NCBI GenBank assembly: GCA_950295325.1
Contig: OX485808.1
Span: 13,082,501 to 13,146,500 of the forward strand
Length of the DNA stretch: 64,000 bases
DNA from: Polytrichum commune
Taxonomy: Eukaryota; Streptophyta; Polytrichopsida; Polytrichales; Polytrichaceae
Direction: 5' to 3'
Under the pieces are notes generated by a model that worked only from the letters and a program-made list of their open reading frames with translations, did no database searches and was not told the DNA's origin. This document shows, in pieces, positions 1 to 12,759 of this stretch. Position numbers and translations under genes: made by a program. Position 1 is the first letter of the stretch; the number at the start of each line of letters is the position of its first letter.

Positions 1-1130
1 GATGGCTTCCATATGGCAAGAACAACCTCATCATGAAGCTTTCTTTACCAGACTCTAACATATTACAAACTGGTACAAGAACTTTTGCAAGAAGACAATG
101 GAGGAGTTTCAATACACGGAGACTAAGCAAAAGACTCAACTTCAACATGCATAAGTGTGGTTACAAATAGAACCTACAAACCATGACATTCAAATGGAGG
201 TGAAGGAGGCATGTGAACAAATCACACAAATTGAAACACACAAAGGCCGGAGGGTACATCATTCGTAGATGAAGTGGATGGAATCCGGAGACATGCTCAC
301 AAAGCAAGTCTTCTCATGTACTAGGGAGAAACCCTTTAACCATCTTATTGTCAAGCTTAATTTCCCCAAGGTTGTAGCTATCAATGAAAAGAAAGACCTT
401 GAAGGAGTTTGCATTGAATTCTATTTTTTAAATGTATAAATATTGCCCATCTACCACCGCTCGATAGAATCTCATTTAAGATCTCCTCCAACATGTACCC
501 AACAAGTTCTCTCGGTTTGCCTATGCTAGTCTAGATGCCCATATTACCATTGATGATTTAACTAATGCAATTGATTACATGGCTGCTAACAAAGCTCCAG
601 GTCCAAATGGCTTGACCGTCGAATTTTTTCAAATCTTGTTGGGAATTCATATGAGATGCTACCTCAAGATGGTCCAACCCACCTTGTAGAATGGGCACTC
701 CTTCGTGGGGTCACTAAAGGCCTTATCATGCTTATCCACAAAGGAGAGTCCAAGGAAGAGTTCACCAACTGGCAACCAATCACCCTCCTCAACATAGCGT
801 ATAAGATCTACGTGGAAGTCTTGCAAAGGTGGCTCCAATTCCTTCTCTCATAGGTTATTGACAGTGACCAATCGATTTTTCTTCCACTTAGGTATGTTCT
901 ACACAACGTTTTCTTAACTCATGAAGACATTTAGTGGGTTGAAGTATCTAAGCAAATAATCTCTTCCCTAAACTAGATTTTGTGAAAACCTATGATAAGG
1001 TTGCATGAGACTTCCTTTTTTGCAATATGATTAAACTTGGCATGCCTCAAAGTTTCGTGGATAAAGTGAAACTATTTTTAAGAGATGCAAGTGTGCCCAT
1101 GAATCTCAACAATCAAGTATGGCTCTAGCA
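1..1130 (+). mobile_element. Decayed LINE (non-LTR retrotransposon), reverse transcriptase region
   Basis: Conceptual translation in shifting plus-strand frames gives pieces typical of plant L1-type LINE polyproteins. From about 540 there is a segment containing AANKAPGPNGLTVEFF, and at 656-853 one containing LIHKGESKEEFTNWQPITLL followed by NIAYKIY. A degraded piece after 850 reads VIDSDQSIFLP, and a later one resembles the catalytic-domain start (KTYDKVA where an AYD-type motif is expected). Bases 1-400 read like the linker before the RT domain. Several stops and frame changes break it, so it is dead. It is cut by the window edge at base 1, so its 5' end is not visible. The LINE assignment is firm; the exact family is not determined. 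Confidence 0.82.
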
Positions 1131-1500
1131 GACTAAGTGTCTCTTGTTGTTGTAGAACCAAGTAGCTTTAGTAGGCTAAGTAGTTCTTTGTTGTTGTAGA
1201 CCAAATAGCTCGCTAAGTGTCTCTTGTTGTTGTAGAACCAAGTAGCTTCAGTAGGCTAAGTAGTTCTTTGTTGTTGTAGACCAAATAGCTCTAGTAGGCT
1301 AAGTATCTCTTTGTTGTTGTCAAACCACGTAGCTATAGTAGACTAAGTGTCTCTTTGTTGTTGTCAAACCCAGTAGCTATAGTAGACTAAGTATCTCTTT
1401 GTTGTCGTTGTAGAACCAAGTAGCTCTAGTAGACTAAGGCTCTTGTTGTTGAAGAACCAAGTATCTCTAGTAGGCTAAGTATCCAAGTAAGCCTTTTGAG
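1118..1500. repeat. Degenerate minisatellite, about 44-bp unit
   Basis: Seven to eight imperfect copies of a unit built around 'agtagctctagtaggctaag' followed by 'tatctctttgttgttgtaga' and 'acca'. It directly follows the end of the LINE relic. No coding potential is seen. Confidence 0.85.
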
Positions 1501-1665
1501 TAGCTATTTTGCAAGTAACAAAATAATCAAGTAGTCAAATAGCCAAGTAAGCAAGTAATCCTTTGAGTAACTCTTTTACATGTAACCAAATAACCAAGTA
1601 ACCAAGTAGCCAAGTAACCGAGTAATCCTTTTGAGTAACTCTTTTATAAGTAACCAAGTACCTCA
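1501..1665. repeat. Short degenerate tandem repeat, 8-10 bp unit
   Basis: Reiterated 'caagtaacc' and 'caagtagc' words, broken twice by 'ttttgagtaactctttta'. It appears to have grown out of the preceding 44-bp array, which shares the 'ccaagta' word. Confidence 0.7.
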
Positions 1666-4600
1666 ATGATCAATTCTTACACTCCTAATGACTCTTAAAC
1701 CAAATCTTCTCTCTTTTGACTCTTTTTACTGGCCTCCTATTTGTTGCTCCCTATTGTTGGAGTTGCTTTCCGGCAAGACATAGGTGACAATCAATTTAAT
1801 AATCATAAAGTTGTTGTTAGACACATTTTTACCATGTAGGGAGGATTTTCTATCCATATGTGTGATAATACCTCTACTAACCTTCCACTTCCTTAACCTT
1901 CTTATTTCTTGAAGAGGCATCCTTGCGAGTTGCGACACTCCTAAACTTAACATTTTCTCTTCATTTTTCACTCCTCTTTATGAGGTAGTTTCCTTCTCAT
2001 TATAACTTTCAACACAATGTGGTTATTGCAGACTCGCAAGTATAATAGTTGCACTCTATTTCCATAACAACTACATTAGTATATATATCTCATAGATATA
2101 ACAACTTATAGTCTATTTTGGGCACATCACATTAGTGTATATATATCACTCAAGAACTTACAGCAATAACATCATGTAATATACCTGTCAAATTCAAGAA
2201 GTTCAAAGATATTTGTGCATTGATTTGCAGTGTTGTTCCCTGGGTGTCTTGGAAAGTAAGGTATCAATTAGTCTTCAGATAAAATACTGGATATGATATA
2301 CAATTTGGTCAAGTCCTTTGGAACTACCTGCTAGATGTAGGATTAAATGGGGCCAACTTCTGGCTACCTAATGAGAAAACTCCTAATATTACAAAATCTA
2401 ACTTTTTGACTCATTTGATGTATCCTGGGAGGCCAAAGGTCTTATTCGTGTTATAAAGAGTTAGGCAACGTGGATAGGTCCGAATCCTCCTATGGGTTTG
2501 TTTTTATTGAAGTTAGTGACTTGGCTTTGGAAGGGCCTTGTCACTTGATGTTCCTTCCTGATTACATTTTGCAATGGAAGGCTTCATTTACACCAAAATA
2601 CAATAGATTGGCTACAACAACAATTTGGATTCACTAATCATCTTGTACTAATCACTTGTTCAGTCTCCTATGAGTTTTAAATCCACAAACCATTCACCAA
2701 CTACACAAAGGCTCAATTTTGCAGGAAACTAAACACTCCCCCCCCCCCTCCTCTCACATGCTCATGGAGCTCAACACATATTTACTTGCTTGGACTTAAA
2801 CCAACCAAAATCCTTCCTTGGGAGTGGCACCAAAATGTAGTTCAGATTTTTGGATATGACAAAACCCATGGAGACACTCATGGAAGACTTAAAAGGTGAT
2901 CTTTATGTTGTTTAGGTGTCTCAAATAAGTTTATCAGGGCAATTTTAGGTTCATTTCAAGTTATTTAGGATTATGGGTGGACAATTCATACTTCAAGTAT
3001 AAAGGTTTAGAAGCCTCTCAACCACAGTACATGCATTTGGTGACATCCTCTCAATCTCACACTATTTTACCTAGGCAACATTTTGGCAGTGAGTTCATTT
3101 TAATTGGACATTGAGCAATGCACAAACGTAAGCACAACCATCATAAATAGTTTTACATGTGGAACCTATTTTGTCGCTTTTACCAAAGCCAAGGGCACTT
3201 TGTTGTATTCGATTTTCTCATGTTAATTGGAATTTTTAATGTGATTTGATAGTGTAGTGCAATCACCCTTCCAAGGTTTCCAATTCTCCTTTATTAATAT
3301 TGCATTTTAATTAAGTTGTCATAGTATGGTTTTTATTTATTTAACTCCAATCATAAGTGATAGGTATCCATTGTTGGAGTCCCGATGCTGCAACTCCACC
3401 ACAACCAACATGGGTTCAATTCTTTAACACACGAATGTATGACCGACCGGGTTCTACTTTTCTAGGCTATGGTGGGTAAGAACAATTAGCACTATAAATT
3501 TAAAGATTATAGCTGGAACACCAAAGGTCGTACTATTGACTTTTCAAAAGGCTTTCCATCTATATTCCTCTTCAGCTAAATCCCAAGTGTAAATGCCTTT
3601 CTTCGTAGAATTTTTACTTAATTATGCAGACAATTCACCTAGTTTGACAACTCATGACCTGTAATTATATTTGGTTTGCAATCACCCACACCACGGGAAA
3701 TCTTATCATCACATTGAACCTATCACAAACTATTGAATGATTCCAATGTATACTCCCAATGCCATCTAAATGGTCAAAATTTATTCAATAAAAATTTATC
3801 AATTTACTCCAAAATCTCCACATTATTCTGCATCACTCACAAAGGAAATAATATGAAGAAACAATTGGATCAACATCAATTTGATGACCTTAAACTATTT
3901 CTAACAATGGTCGAAGTAATTCTAAGGTGAATATCTCGCCCAACAAGCAAAATCCTTAGAACTTCATATGCTAGCTAAGAATTTACGACAGATGTTTAGT
4001 ACTAAGTCAAAATTCTCCTCAGCAAGGAGAAAAAAATTCCCTATTTATACCAGACAATTACCGTGTGTTGTATTTAGAACTTGAGATTACCTTTGAGTTG
4101 TTTGAAGTTGGAGATGTTTGTTAGCAAGACGTGTGGGTTTGCTCTTACATTGGGCATGCTTCATACTCTCTCATAATCAATGTAAGCATATTCCTAAGAA
4201 GTGTCACTAGAAAAAGTACCACAACGATGTAAAATACCATATGACACTAAATAAAATATTTGGTGCACTCTTTCACTTTGAAAATCTCAAAATTATTATG
4301 GTTAGCAATCGACAAGGGGTTCCACAAAGCATGTCTTGTTGGAATTATGCATGCAAAAAAAATAGAGGGGGTTCAAAGTCTAATTGATGGTTAACCCAAA
4401 ACTAGTAGAAAAACCTTATAACAAAGTGGGGGACATTTCAAAATTATCGAGTCCATGTTGACATGCAAGAACTTAAAAGGTTGGTTTTAGCATGCTCTAC
4501 TTTTCATAGTTCCATGTTGAACCGTTTCAAGCAAGGTTAAAGCACCTTACAACCGAGTGTGGTTGGGAAATACAAACCCAAAGCTCACGTGCTTGCTCAT

Positions 4601-6165
4601 GCAACAAGATACTATTGCATACGAGTGCACCTCTCATTCATCCAACTTTGACACCCTTAACTAGTACGAAGCCTGGAGGTGATTGGTTTTGAGTTAATTT
4701 GACACCGAAATTAGCTTCAAAGACCCCAAATTAAACAAATCCAAGTCATCAGAGATGAACTTGCCAACAACATATAAAATAAGGTGTGAAGATTTATTTC
4801 CACCGGATGCGAGATACCTACGTTTGTATGCAACAATTCCCTCTCGCCACTTGTCCTTTGCTTAGTATCATCCAAAAGAAGAAAAAAAAAAGTGGTGGGC
4901 CTAGTATCATGCAAAGTGCCAAATGGCCATGCACCTTTAATGGAAAAGTAGTCGGTAGTCCAATACTCCCCCCCCTTTTACGGGTCGTAAATTTGAACCT
5001 CGTGGCCACACATGTGTACTAGTATAAAATGCCACTCCATGATCACTCCATCATGGTGTGGTGTGGACTCGAGGGGACCCATCATACTCATATTCTATTG
5101 GCCCTCCAACCTCATTTATTTTTATTTTTATAAGGGCAAAGTGTGATTCCGGTTGGTACCGGAACATGTCACCCGGAGACGGCCATGGTTGAATGGGCGT
5201 GTTGCTTGGTTGGCACTTCTTGGGAGGGGAGGTGGCCGGCTCCTAAATCCGGGTCGAAACTTTGTTGTTGCGGTCAAGGAATTCCGTTATTGCATGACCG
5301 CTCTTTAGGGCTTTTGAGGCCATGATTGGGCCGTGGTCGAGTTTTCTTGCTTGTGTTTTGTTTGTTTCCGTGTGTGCTTTTTCCTCCTCTTCTTCTTGTT
5401 CTCCTTGTTTTGTCGAAGCCCTAAAAAACAAAGAATGTTAGGCTTTCTTCGCAAATACTCGAGTCGGGCTTGGTACTTACATTGGTTATGGACTACATTG
5501 ATTATCCCGATTAGTGCGTGTTACTAGTCGGAGTTCTGCAGTGTAATAATGTCTCACTCAAGAGTTCAAGAGCTCGATTCCTACTAACGATAGTTCAATA
5601 AGTTGTTCGGATACTATAGAACATAAATAACTTTGTTTGGTAAAATGTGACAATCTCATTAAATAGTTATAGCACCGCGTAACTTCGAATAGTAATGCGG
5701 ATTAATTGGGATAATCAAAGTAGGTAAGGGTTGGTTACTAGACATAACCATTTTGGCACCCGCTCTTCAGATCTAGACCCTTCAATCTCCAAGATCGAAG
5801 ACCTAGATTGAGGACATGGGAGGGAGAAGATTATGCTATGGGGAACTCATCCTCTTACCCAACTGGGTATGCCACCTCGTGTGACAAATGGTTATGGTTA
5901 ATATAATTGTGGCCCATGTTGTGGTTAGATAAATAAATTAAAATTAAAAAATTAAAAAATCTGAAAGAAATGAGTGTCCAAGTTTCAACTTTGAAAGGTT
6001 GAGAGTAGTTTGTATCAATAGTTTAAGATAAACAAATTACATACATCCATGTATGTTAGTAACTGTAAGTTTCAGTGCGACCTACTAAAATCTCTAAGTT
6101 CATTCATTAGAGCTTGCAGACCATGCACAATATTGTCTCGGTCCCTAAGGGCCGGTATACCACAG
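1666..6165. other. Gene-free region, no recognised feature
   Basis: Only short, unrelated open frames on both strands. There is a run of C at about 2740 and ordinary AT-rich DNA elsewhere. A stretch near 2250-2600 has codon-like texture but also multiple stops, and I could not match it to a family. I see no supported gene, RNA or complete transposon. Confidence 0.6.
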
Positions 6166-6378
6166 TAAATATGATATTTAGTGTCACTTGCTATTTGGAA
6201 TTCTACAACGCCATAACTCTTTAATGCACATCTCATTTTTTCTACCAACAAATGTCAAATTGGTTGTTTGGGCATTACAAAACATTAATATCTTTACTTG
6301 GTAAAAATTTACATTAATAATGAAAAGATATGGGAATGTGTAACTCTGACCAATAAGTGACACTAAGTATCATATTTA
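6166..6378. mobile_element. MITE-like element, 24-bp terminal inverted repeats
   Basis: The left end (6166-6189) and the reverse complement of the right end (6355-6378) agree at 23 of 24 positions; the shared core is 'ttagtgtcactt'. Total length is 213 bp with no coding capacity. The outermost TA at each end could be a 2-bp target duplication, but this cannot be proved without an empty site. Confidence 0.65.
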
Positions 6379-7652
6379 ATGCACTCACCAATGACCATAA
6401 CCAACACAACTTTCTAGAATCTCCCATTGGTTGACAATTGAGTGGCAGTCCCACTTCATGTTACACGAGGTCACCTAAAATAGAAGTGATCATGGGTGAG
6501 CATGGCATATTATGAATGAGAAAGTGACATGGAATCCTACATGTCAAGAAACATATAATCCTTGCTGGTCACCCACATTTTGTTGCGAGTGAACCCAATT
6601 AGGTTGTCTCAATGAAAATTAAGGGTGACCATATCAAAGTGTTTTTTTCAAAAACATATTAAAATTTTCAAATATATAATTTTAGTACATTGATTTCTAG
6701 TCACTTAGAAAGACCACATTATTCATTTTTGATAAAAACATTATGTCTCAGTCTAAGTTCACTTTACACTATAACAAGCGACCACGACTTTCAAATTATG
6801 ATGTGGATTTCTCTTAGCCATGGTGTTCAAGTTACTGACCGTGACCACGATACATCACAAATCGTTCTTTCTTGTGGTCACAAGTGACATGTGTAAAACG
6901 ACCCTAAGTATGCCGCATCCAAGAATCCAAAAAACATTGTTGAAAAGGGGAATTAAGAGCTCGTTCTTAGGAGCCATGCCTTAATTCCGTGTTGGTATTT
7001 TAATCCAAAATTGATTGATGTAAATTTTGCTAGGTGGAGCTCTTTGGTTGAATGCCCAAAACTTAATATTGGAGGCTTTCGGGGTTGACATGTCAAGTTG
7101 GGGACCGGGACTCAAGAAGAAATCAACAATCTTGGAAGAAATCCACTCACTTGAAGAATGAGAAGTTAATGAAGGGTGAGGTTTACATTAGGGTTCGGGT
7201 CAACAAGACTTGGGTTTCAAAACAACCCTTAAATGGATCTTCCCTTTTGACTCAAGACTGGATGCAAGTTTAAAGTTTGGTTTGTCTAACTGGGTGGATT
7301 TTATTTTTATTTTTATTTTTATTTTTTTGAATAGAGACTAGTCAATAACATTTGGCACGAAAGTGGTGTCACATTAAAATTATGTGTAAAATAAAACAAA
7401 TGAAATCGTGGATTTAGTCTTGGGGTCCTAGTTTATGAGAATTAAACATAAAGTCACCCAAGTTTTCTTAATGCTTAAATTACACAAAGAGTGGTGTTAG
7501 GTTATTTAAAACTGATTTGCTAGGTTGTCCTACTAGGATGGGTGGACCAAGCTAGCCTTGCATAGGCCAATCCGGGAGTCGGGAGAGTGGATCCCATGCA
7601 CATACCCTATTTTAGATCCTAAATTTCTCTCAAAATTTGAGAGATGGACAAA
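6379..7652. other. Gene-free region
   Basis: No supported gene. There is a TTTTA-type simple repeat near 7300-7327. Open frames here are short and lack any recognisable motif. Confidence 0.6.
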
Positions 7653-8030
7653 GGAAGTCCTAAAGAGAGAGAGAAACTCCGGTCTACAAGGGGCCGGCGT
7701 GAATAAAGTGTCCGTTCGTAATGCCAATGAACCCGATGGCCACTGGACAAGGGGACACTGGGACAATACTACTCTCCCCTTTCGAGGATGGACACTATAG
7801 TGACACACTATACTAGTTCCTAGCTAGCCACTAGTGTGCCTTGAAGATACCGGACATGGTATCCCCCCAAAGGGCTTTGAGGTACCCATACAACAAGGTC
7901 CAAGGACCCCCCACCATAGTTGGGTGGACTAAGGTGGTGAGCACCACGCCGGCATGGGGAATAGAACCCACAACCTCCTCATTGGGGGCCATGAGCCTAA
8001 CCACCAAGCCAAGGCCCGGGAAGTCCTAAA
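7653..8030 (-). mobile_element. tRNA-derived SINE with 12-bp target duplication
   Basis: A 12-bp direct repeat, 'ggaagtcctaaa', lies at 7653-7664 and 8019-8030 and brackets about 354 bp. On the minus strand, just inside the right-hand copy, is a tRNA-like head. It has an A-box-like segment (TGGCTTGGTGG, within 7996-8010) and a B-box-like segment (GGTTCTATTCC, 7958-7968) about 30 nt apart. This is the Pol III promoter arrangement of tRNA-derived SINEs. The far end, next to the left duplication, carries an AG/CT simple repeat that could be the 3' tail. The family is not recognised. Confidence 0.65.
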
Positions 8031-9190
8031 AGTTTCATGCAACGTTCATAATAGCCGCTATGATACATGACAAGCTAATGAGCTCTTACTATAAAGTTTT
8101 CACCAAGAAAGATCAAACTGATGGTTTCGTCCCTCTTTGAATGTCTTTACAGATAACTCTATTAGCACCACTTTGGCTTCTCATAGTTTGGACTCGGGCC
8201 CTAGTGTAAACCCGTTGAGTTCAATTTCTTTACCCTCAAACAATGGGATTGCTTGATTTTGGACGTTTCTTTGTTCTTAGATCCCAAGTAAAGTAAACCC
8301 ACCTTAAGTGTAGCTTTGAGCTTTGAGTGTTGAACTTCAATACATGAATAAGAATTCTAAAGCGACGCAATGTGGGAGAGTGCAAATGTGCACAAAGAAA
8401 GAGAGCTTGTCCTCGTTCCAAAAACGAATACGTGAAGTTGGGTCAACTTACGTAAAGAATTGGCACGCATCCATACACCACTTGAAGATCCTAAAAGTGT
8501 GTCCTCGTATGCTACAAGCACCGTCACTAATAACTTGTAATGGCCGGTTTGGGAGTTGAGCGACTCCAATGGCAATGGCGGATTTGAAACCAAGTATCTA
8601 GGTGATCAAAGCGCCTTGAAAAAAGAGTCTATCTAGGTAGAAATATAGTCTAAGTTTATAATAGCCGCCTTCCTTAAAGCCTCCCAAAGATGCGGGCGGA
8701 AATACCGTTGAAGTGCCTCCACTTATCAATAAGTTACTTAAACCATCACATATTGAATATCGAAGTTCTTAGTACTACTAGACACGCATGTCTGCACATC
8801 ATATTCATCACCTTTTTTTTATTGCTACCTTGCTCCCCCAAAAAGTGTGCGGGATTACCAAAGCAATCAACACTCACCCGCCTTTGAATTGCATTTTTTG
8901 GGGCTCATTGGAATTTGAAGATTATAAGTATAAATTTGGATCGTTCGTATTATATATGCATTGTTTATAGACGTAGTAGTACTTTGTTTGTGGTATATAG
9001 TGTCACCATCTCCATAATGCCGCTCATTCTATAATGAATCCTATTTATAGGCTACTACACTAACTGCGGAGATGCTACAAATTATAGTTGCATAACAAAC
9101 TCCAAGTCAAAACACTCCAAAAGGAAGTTCATAATAATGTCAAACTGATTGTATTGTTAAAACCGATGATAGATTTTAGATATTATGGCG
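8031..9190. other. Gene-free region
   Basis: No gene or complete mobile element recognised; only short overlapping open frames on opposite strands. Confidence 0.55.
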
Positions 9191-9475
9191 AGAGCTAGAC
9201 ACCCATCTTTTGGAGTTGGCCCCCCACCAACAATACCAAGGTAGAAGGGTCTACTAAAAACCTAACCCCCACAGTTCATGTAGTTGAAGTGGGTTTGTCA
9301 TAGACTTAATTACACTAAGTGGGTCCTACGTAGATTAATTTGGGGCCTTTGGTGCGAATTTTAGGGTCATTTTATCGAGAAAGGAAAATAATACAAGATA
9401 TAATGCACTTGAATGCGTTTCACCTTGGGCAAATGTTGGTGGGGGCCAAACTCAAAGAGGTGGGTGTCTAGCTCT
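9191..9475. mobile_element. MITE-like element, about 42-bp terminal inverted repeats
   Basis: The left end starts 'agagctagacaccc' and the right end is its exact complement, 'gggtgtctagctct' (9462-9475). The similarity continues inward through 'ttggcccc..accaaca' on the left and 'tgttggtgggggccaa' on the right. The element is 285 bp and non-coding. A 'gatatt' word lies near both outer edges, but a clean target duplication is not evident. Confidence 0.75.
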
Positions 9476-10567
9476 AGCTGATATTTACGTTCTAGTTATA
9501 TTTGTAATAAATCGTAAATATGTTTTTAGAAAAAGTATTACATGCTTTCACAAAGCTTTGGAATATCAACTTTTCTTCATACAAATATTGTATTATGCAT
9601 CAACTTAAACATGGAGATATTTCAATGTACGAATGCTAATATGGAGTGGATCAACCTTGACTTGCCACCTCATTCCTTACAATAAATTTCATAATGAAAA
9701 ATATTACTCACTTTATCTTGACAAGTAAATTATTGGTGACAACATGTGACTGTGATGTCTCCAGGGTTATAACAATATAGTGTGTCCTGTTGCAAATTAA
9801 GTACGTGACACTAAATACCATAAACAATGTAGGATTGTGGCAATCGTTTAGTAAGTTTATAAAAAAAAATCATATTGATGTGCATACTTATGTCAACATA
9901 CATACATGCATGTATGGGGCAAACAAAATTTGGCCCTTTTTAGGTTTGTGGATGCTTCATCCAATTAATCCTACCAACATCTATTTAAGGTATTTAATGA
10001 CCAAACCAAATGGGGAAAACTATAATTCCAAGCTATTAAAAATGACATTCAAGCGAAGCCGGACCGATGCCTAGTCCAAAATTACAACATGTTGTTTTGG
10101 ATGGTAGGATCTTTTGATAGTATATGTGTAGATGATTACGATAATAGTTTATTTTGAATATATTCTCAATATTCACTAGTTGTTTCTATAAATTTAGCAT
10201 TGAGAAGTAGAATATTGAATTTTGATGACACGCTTTAATACCATAGAATTGAAATAGTCATTAAGGAATCATATAGCTCCCATGAAGTTTCAAACCAATA
10301 TTGAAAGTGTTTCAAAAGATCTACCCATAGAAGTGAGGTAACCAAAATCCAAGAGCTGGAAATATTCTAGATTTACTTATATACAAGCCAACTAGTTCCC
10401 AACATTTTTCACCTTGAGTTTATATGCATGCCACAAGCCATGGTCATTAAGATTTCATTGTGCAAGATTGAAGATTCGAACTATTTGTTAGATGCGCAAT
10501 GTTCATACTTACAAAAGAAATGTGGTTGGATCAATAAGAATTAGTTATATTTGAGAAATTACATTTC

Positions 10568-10598
<31 letters not shown>

Positions 10599-12289
10599 TA
10601 GTACATACACACACCCTAATACATCTTTACCTAAACTCTACCCTTTAGAAGTCCAAGGATCCAATTCATCTCAACTGAATTTTACTAAACTAATTTTGGG
10701 GATGATAATAAATTATTGCATATGAGCATACCTCTCATTCATCTTACATGAACGTCCTAAAACATTATATGAGTTATGGTTATTGTCTTCATCACACTTG
10801 ACACCATAAACACTTGAATTATTCCAAAACAACACACTTGAAATCAATCAACCACAAAAACTTACATGGGGTAGGTTTTTAACATGAATGGATGGATGAC
10901 ATGTACACTTGTATGCAACAATTTCCTCTTTGCAAATTTGGGATCATTGCCTCTGATGTTTATTAAAGGTGAAAAACACAAAGGAAAAGTCGGTCAATTG
11001 ACCCTAATAACTTCAATAAATGGATGCTAGGGTCAAAATTGCCAGACCCAAGTGGAGTTGGATTGGTCAAGTCTGATTCATGTCAAATTTTTTTTTTAGT
11101 TCGATGTAATTGTCGTGCTCATATAAAACAAAGTAATATTTGTGTTGAACAAATATTTAATGTATAACATTGTGTTTGTAAGCATTTGTAATTGGGCTTT
11201 TACTTGCTATTGTTGGAACCACGTTGCCATAACACTTCAATTGAATGGCATCTCTCTCTCTTTGCAACTTACACAAAAATATACAAATTTTATGGGGAAG
11301 CAAGTGGAGAGAAAGAGTTAATGGTTTATTATCAACTTAAAACACCCATTCATCAACAATCACATATGACGCGTGTCCTAAGGGACGAATTGCAAGGTTT
11401 TCTTGGAACAATAGCATTCGTGCCACTCAATCATCTCATTGTATACATAGTAGAGGCGCCTATTCCCAATTAGGACCCCATTGGCAATCTATAGGGTACT
11501 AGAATTTTGATTAAGTTGGAACCACTAGCGCCATTACACATGTCTTGGTTTTGAGTGCTAAAGTGAGGAAGAATGAGCAGTTATGGCAAAGTCTAGACAT
11601 TGGTAATGTTTGGACCAACTTTTTAACTTCAACAATTCATAGAAATTTCGATTCTAGGAATAAAATTACCGAAAACCTTCTCAATCCTCCCGACTTCTAT
11701 ATTCCTACACATGATAAATTTGCATTGCCTTATACTTCTCCAAGTATGGTGCATAATCTCTTAAGTGATCGATTATGGGCGCCTCTACTCTGCTGACATA
11801 CTCTGTGAAAACTTGAAGGCATGGTATTCTTCGTCACGACCCAGGTGGGTGGGTGGGTGGGTGGGTGGCCACACCTAGTTACACCAATGTTGATTATGTG
11901 TTGCAAAACTTTTTTTTTTTTTATCTCAACACTAAATTGAAATAAGGTATGTGGGCACTTCCAACTTCACAAAAGATAGTTGTGATTGGACCGGATATGC
12001 AATGGTCCCATTTTGATGAGCAAGTGGGAATTACAAAGACTGTCAATTCTAGTCTCAAAGTTGGAGTACATATGCAGAAGATATAAGACCCTCATATGAA
12101 AGATTGTCTTTCTTCTTAAACTATCATATAGACTATTATAACTGTGATGTCAACTACTAAACTTAGAATGATTTCTTATATCCAATCTTATCATAACACA
12201 CAACACCTTTTTGGTGTCCATGTAACCACAAGCCTTGCTGTACAAGGGTAGACAACCCTTATTCAATTACTTTTCTTATTAGAACACCT
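9476..12289. other. Gene-free region with simple repeats
   Basis: Contains a TA/CA microsatellite (about 10570-10600) and a GGGT run (11843-11868). No gene is supported. The open frames at 11192-11473 and 11545-11796 have no recognisable motif or start context. Confidence 0.55.
11843..11868 (+). repeat. GGGT simple repeat (potential G-quadruplex)
   Basis: Five consecutive GGGT units flanked by GGT and GG. Runs of three G separated by one T are the classic pattern for a stable intramolecular G-quadruplex. It lies in gene-free DNA. Confidence 0.8.
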
Positions 12290-12665
12290 CTACTTGAATG
12301 ATATGGGGTTTGGTGTGGCTCCAAGAACAAATACTAGAATGACGGGTGTTTAAAAAGAATCGACTTACTTACTCAAAATATGATAACATATTCCTAGTCT
12401 CAATAGTCAACATAATAAAATAAAATAAATAAATAAAATATTTTTTGGAGGAGACCTACATGAACATTTCATGAACATGAGAATCTTCACTTTGACGATG
12501 AATAACATATTCATATGAGGTCTGAAAACTATCAGGAAAGTGGCTATGGCTTGGATTCGGGTTTGCTAACCATTTGGTACTGATTAAGTCTTTCATATCC
12601 TAGGAGAAGTGGGCTAGTTGAAAAAAAAGGTAACCATTTAAGACCATCTACCTTACCACTGAATC
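12290..12665 (+). repeat. Dispersed 350-bp repeat, forward copy
   Basis: Contains in order: a 'gtggctccaagaaca' block, a block like 'caatagtcaacataat', 'aatcttcactttga' plus 'tgaataacatattcatatga', then 'gagaagtgggctag' and the end block 'atttaagaccatctacctta'. The same series occurs at 34045-34372 and 62915-63262, and reversed at 44636-44880 and 56125-56445. It is non-coding and AT-rich. Confidence 0.8.
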
Positions 12666-12759
12666 ATTTATAGGTGTCTCATGAAGAAGATGTGATCATC
12701 AAGCCTGCATACGTAAGATACCCCGTGCTCACTCCGGTGCAATTTCCATAGACACAACA

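Noticed and set aside
7533-7808. Overlapping 80- and 91-aa open frames on both strands
   Set aside because: They run through a SINE insertion and its target duplication, so the frame is chance.
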